DNA of 64,000 nucleotides, taken from positions 47,656-111,655 of the forward strand of contig JBBIHG010000002.1 of NCBI GenBank assembly GCA_037447125.1, given 5' to 3'. The translations under genes were made by a program, and so were the position numbers. This DNA is from UBA2029 sp037447125. Lineage in GTDB: Bacteria; Chloroflexota; Anaerolineae; Aggregatilineales; Aggregatilineaceae. The notes beneath the pieces are model-generated. The model was not told the DNA's origin, did not search any database, and saw only the letters and a list, made by a program, of their open reading frames with translations. Shown piece after piece: positions 62,810-64,000 of the stretch (position 1 is its first letter; every line of letters begins with the position of its first letter).

Positions 62810-63574
62810 TCACTTGGTACCTTGCGCCTTAAAAGCCTCAACCATCTCAGCTACCTGTTTCTTCAGCGGCCCTGGAATACTGGGGCAATCGAAAGGGCAG
62901 TTCCGCACTATGTAGTAGTTGAAAGCGCCTTCGGCAGCCTGATCCACCAGGGTTTTAAGATTTTCGAGGTTGGGATCAGCGCGTTTGATGATTTCCTGCT
63001 GCACATCTTGGGTGAAACCGCCGATTCTCTCCCAGACTTCTACCTGCTTATCAGTATCAAATCGTTGAGCTAACTGGGCGAGGGCTTCCGTGTTTTTTGC
63101 TTCTCCTGCAGCCAGTTTCTGCTGGAGTTGAGGAGCGAGGTTTAGTAGTTGGATATATTTGCGTATTGTAGGGATGCCCACCCCTGTTTCATGGCTAACG
63201 GCTTGCAAGTTTCCAAATCTATCGAGAAGAGCTTTGAAGGCAATAGCCTTGTCGCGCGGATTCATGTCTGCACGGTGTACGTTCTCAACTAATGATATAG
63301 CTGTGGCATCGGCGTCAGCCATACTGTCACGCACGATAGCAGGGATCATTGACCACCCAAGCTGCTTGCACGCAAGCAAACGGCGCTGACCAGCGACAAG
63401 CGCGTAACGGCCGTCCGGCTTCTGAAACACCGTGATAGGGCTTAGAAGCCCTTGCCTTCCAATACTCTTCGCGAGGTCTTCGATGGTGCTGTCGTACTGA
63501 CCATCGGCGAGATTCTTACGTGTGTTGAACTCAGATATATCGACATCTTGGATAGGGATCTCTCGTACAATCAT
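62810..63574 (-). CDS. ParB/Srx-fold (ParB N-terminal domain) DNA-binding protein, orphan
   Basis: A 254-residue ParB-family protein. The start at 63574 is set by GGAGGTT four bases upstream; a longer reading to 63655 has no ribosome site. Seen: IVREIPIQDVDISEFNTRKNL, SIGRQGLLSPITVFQKPDGRYALVAGQRRLLACKQLG (the G-x-R-R box, with breaks), ATAISLVENVHRADMNPRDKA (E-N-x-x-R) and a helix-turn-helix NLQAVSHETGVGIPTIRKYIQLL. The C-terminal part (YYIVRNCPFDCPSIPGPLKK) is not the usual dimer domain. No parA lies beside it. The gene is clearly A+T-richer than the rest of the window, suggesting plasmid or phage origin. Confidence 0.88.
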   Translation of the reverse strand: MIVREIPIQDVDISEFNTRKNLADGQYDSTIEDLAKSIGRQGLLSPITVFQKPDGRYALVAGQRRLLACKQLGWSMIPAIVRDSMADADATAISLVENVHRADMNPRDKAIAFKALLDRFGNLQAVSHETGVGIPTIRKYIQLLNLAPQLQQKLAAGEAKNTEALAQLAQRFDTDKQVEVWERIGGFTQDVQQEIIKRADPNLENLKTLVDQAAEGAFNYYIVRNCPFDCPSIPGPLKKQVAEMVEAFKAQGTK

Positions 63575-63843
63575 TGGTAACCTCCACGAATCACTAATCT
63601 GATACTCTTTTCTCAATATGACTTCTCTCGGTGATACTTCAACTCTGCTCTGCATCTATGGCCAGTAGTCGAGTGCAGTTATTGAGCCAGAACAACAGGA
63701 AAGCCGACCATCACTTGCTAGACAAGTCACTACATTACATTGTAGCTGATGGAGGGCCAAATGCAATGGTTTGACTGAGGAAGTTGATCTCTGTGGCTAT
63801 TGGCTCAGCCCCAGAATGTCTCGCCTAGCGGGGGCAAGGCAAT

Positions 63844-63866
63844 CCAGGGCGCAGCAGAGCAGCGCC
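63844..63866. repeat. 23-bp dispersed repeat, second copy
   Basis: Reverse complement of 29771-29793. The spacer 63575-63939 otherwise shows only an A+T-rich stretch near 63730-63790 that may hold the ParB promoter. Confidence 0.5.
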
Positions 63867-63939
63867 CCTACCTGACAGGGTCGGCACGCACCCCGCTGCG
63901 CGAAGACAGACTCCCAGCGCCTGGGGATCGCGCCGAAAC

Positions 63940-64000
63940 TCAACTCACCGCAAACGCCAACCGCCCGCCGGCCAGGTCCGCGTCAATGGTCACCGTCGTG
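63940..64000 (-). CDS. C-terminal end of an unidentified gene (cut by window edge)
   Basis: The last 19 codons of a minus-strand reading, TTVTIDADLAGGRLAFAVS followed by TGA at 63942-63940. The alternating hydrophobic/charged pattern looks like a terminal beta-hairpin, as at the ends of some Clp/ATPase or chaperone subunits, but 19 residues are too few to name it. Confidence 0.4.
   Translation of the reverse strand, partial: TTVTIDADLAGGRLAFAVS

Overview
The window is a high-GC chromosomal segment whose gene content and style (Mre/Min/RodA cell-shape cluster, split B12-dependent methylmalonyl-CoA mutase, many secreted SH3b-type proteins, GAF-rich sensor kinase, abundant intergenic palindromes) suggest a Chloroflexota bacterium, probably Anaerolineae-like. 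This is inferred from the genes; no rRNA or tRNA gene is present to confirm it. The minus-strand alcohol dehydrogenase at the left edge and a C-terminal fragment at the right edge are cut by the window.

Layout. 1-7 kb: partial zinc alcohol dehydrogenase, a lipoprotein, a secreted SH3b protein and a large orphan sensor kinase. 7-11.2 kb: a Uma2 nuclease-like protein, the B12 subunit of methylmalonyl-CoA mutase translationally coupled to its GTPase chaperone MeaB, and an aldehyde dehydrogenase. 11.4-14.9 kb: secA and a small winged-helix-like gene. 15-24 kb: an SRAP (HMCES/YedK) gene with an apparently leaderless promoter, an MBL hydrolase, mutM, and a run of uncharacterised envelope proteins including a degenerate M23 peptidase and a trypsin-like protease. 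24.4-29.8 kb: dnaE interrupted by a 426-residue intein with a LAGLIDADG endonuclease. 29.8-45 kb: metabolic and accessory genes (VOC proteins, SDR, TPR protein, methylmalonyl-CoA mutase large subunit, epimerase, acyl-CoA dehydrogenase, DegV, a UroD-like protein, a deoxynucleotidase) plus a MntA/HepT toxin-antitoxin pair beside an IS remnant. 45-51.5 kb: gltX, a second Uma2 gene, glnS, a HicB-like gene and a small restriction-modification-like pair. 51.5-61 kb: all on the minus strand, mreB-mreC-mreD-mrdA-minC-minD-minE-rodA, i.e. the elongasome and the division-site selection system in one array. 61-64 kb: a phosphohexomutase, an orphan ParB-like gene and the edge fragment.

How the genes work together. 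Methylmalonyl-CoA mutase (two subunits about 26 kb apart), MeaB, the epimerase, an acyl-CoA dehydrogenase and an aldehyde dehydrogenase fit propionyl-CoA/branched-chain carbon catabolism. MreBCD, PBP2 and RodA build the side wall; MinCDE places the septum. MntA/HepT, the D12 methylase with a PD-(D/E)XK protein, HicB and the Uma2 genes form a dispersed defence/accessory layer.

The most unusual part is between the genes. Almost every long spacer carries a palindromic repeat. Several lie inside miniature transposon-like frames with terminal inverted repeats and target duplications (9 bp at 7.55, 16.8 and 47.8 kb; TA at 9.29 kb). One pyrimidine-rich core occurs inside at least four different terminal frames. 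A 234-bp element is nested in another repeat (55.07 kb), and an 82-nt sequence at 34.34 kb folds on paper into a fully paired four-way junction. Two LexA-like boxes (16.75 and 33.89 kb) sit on strong promoters.
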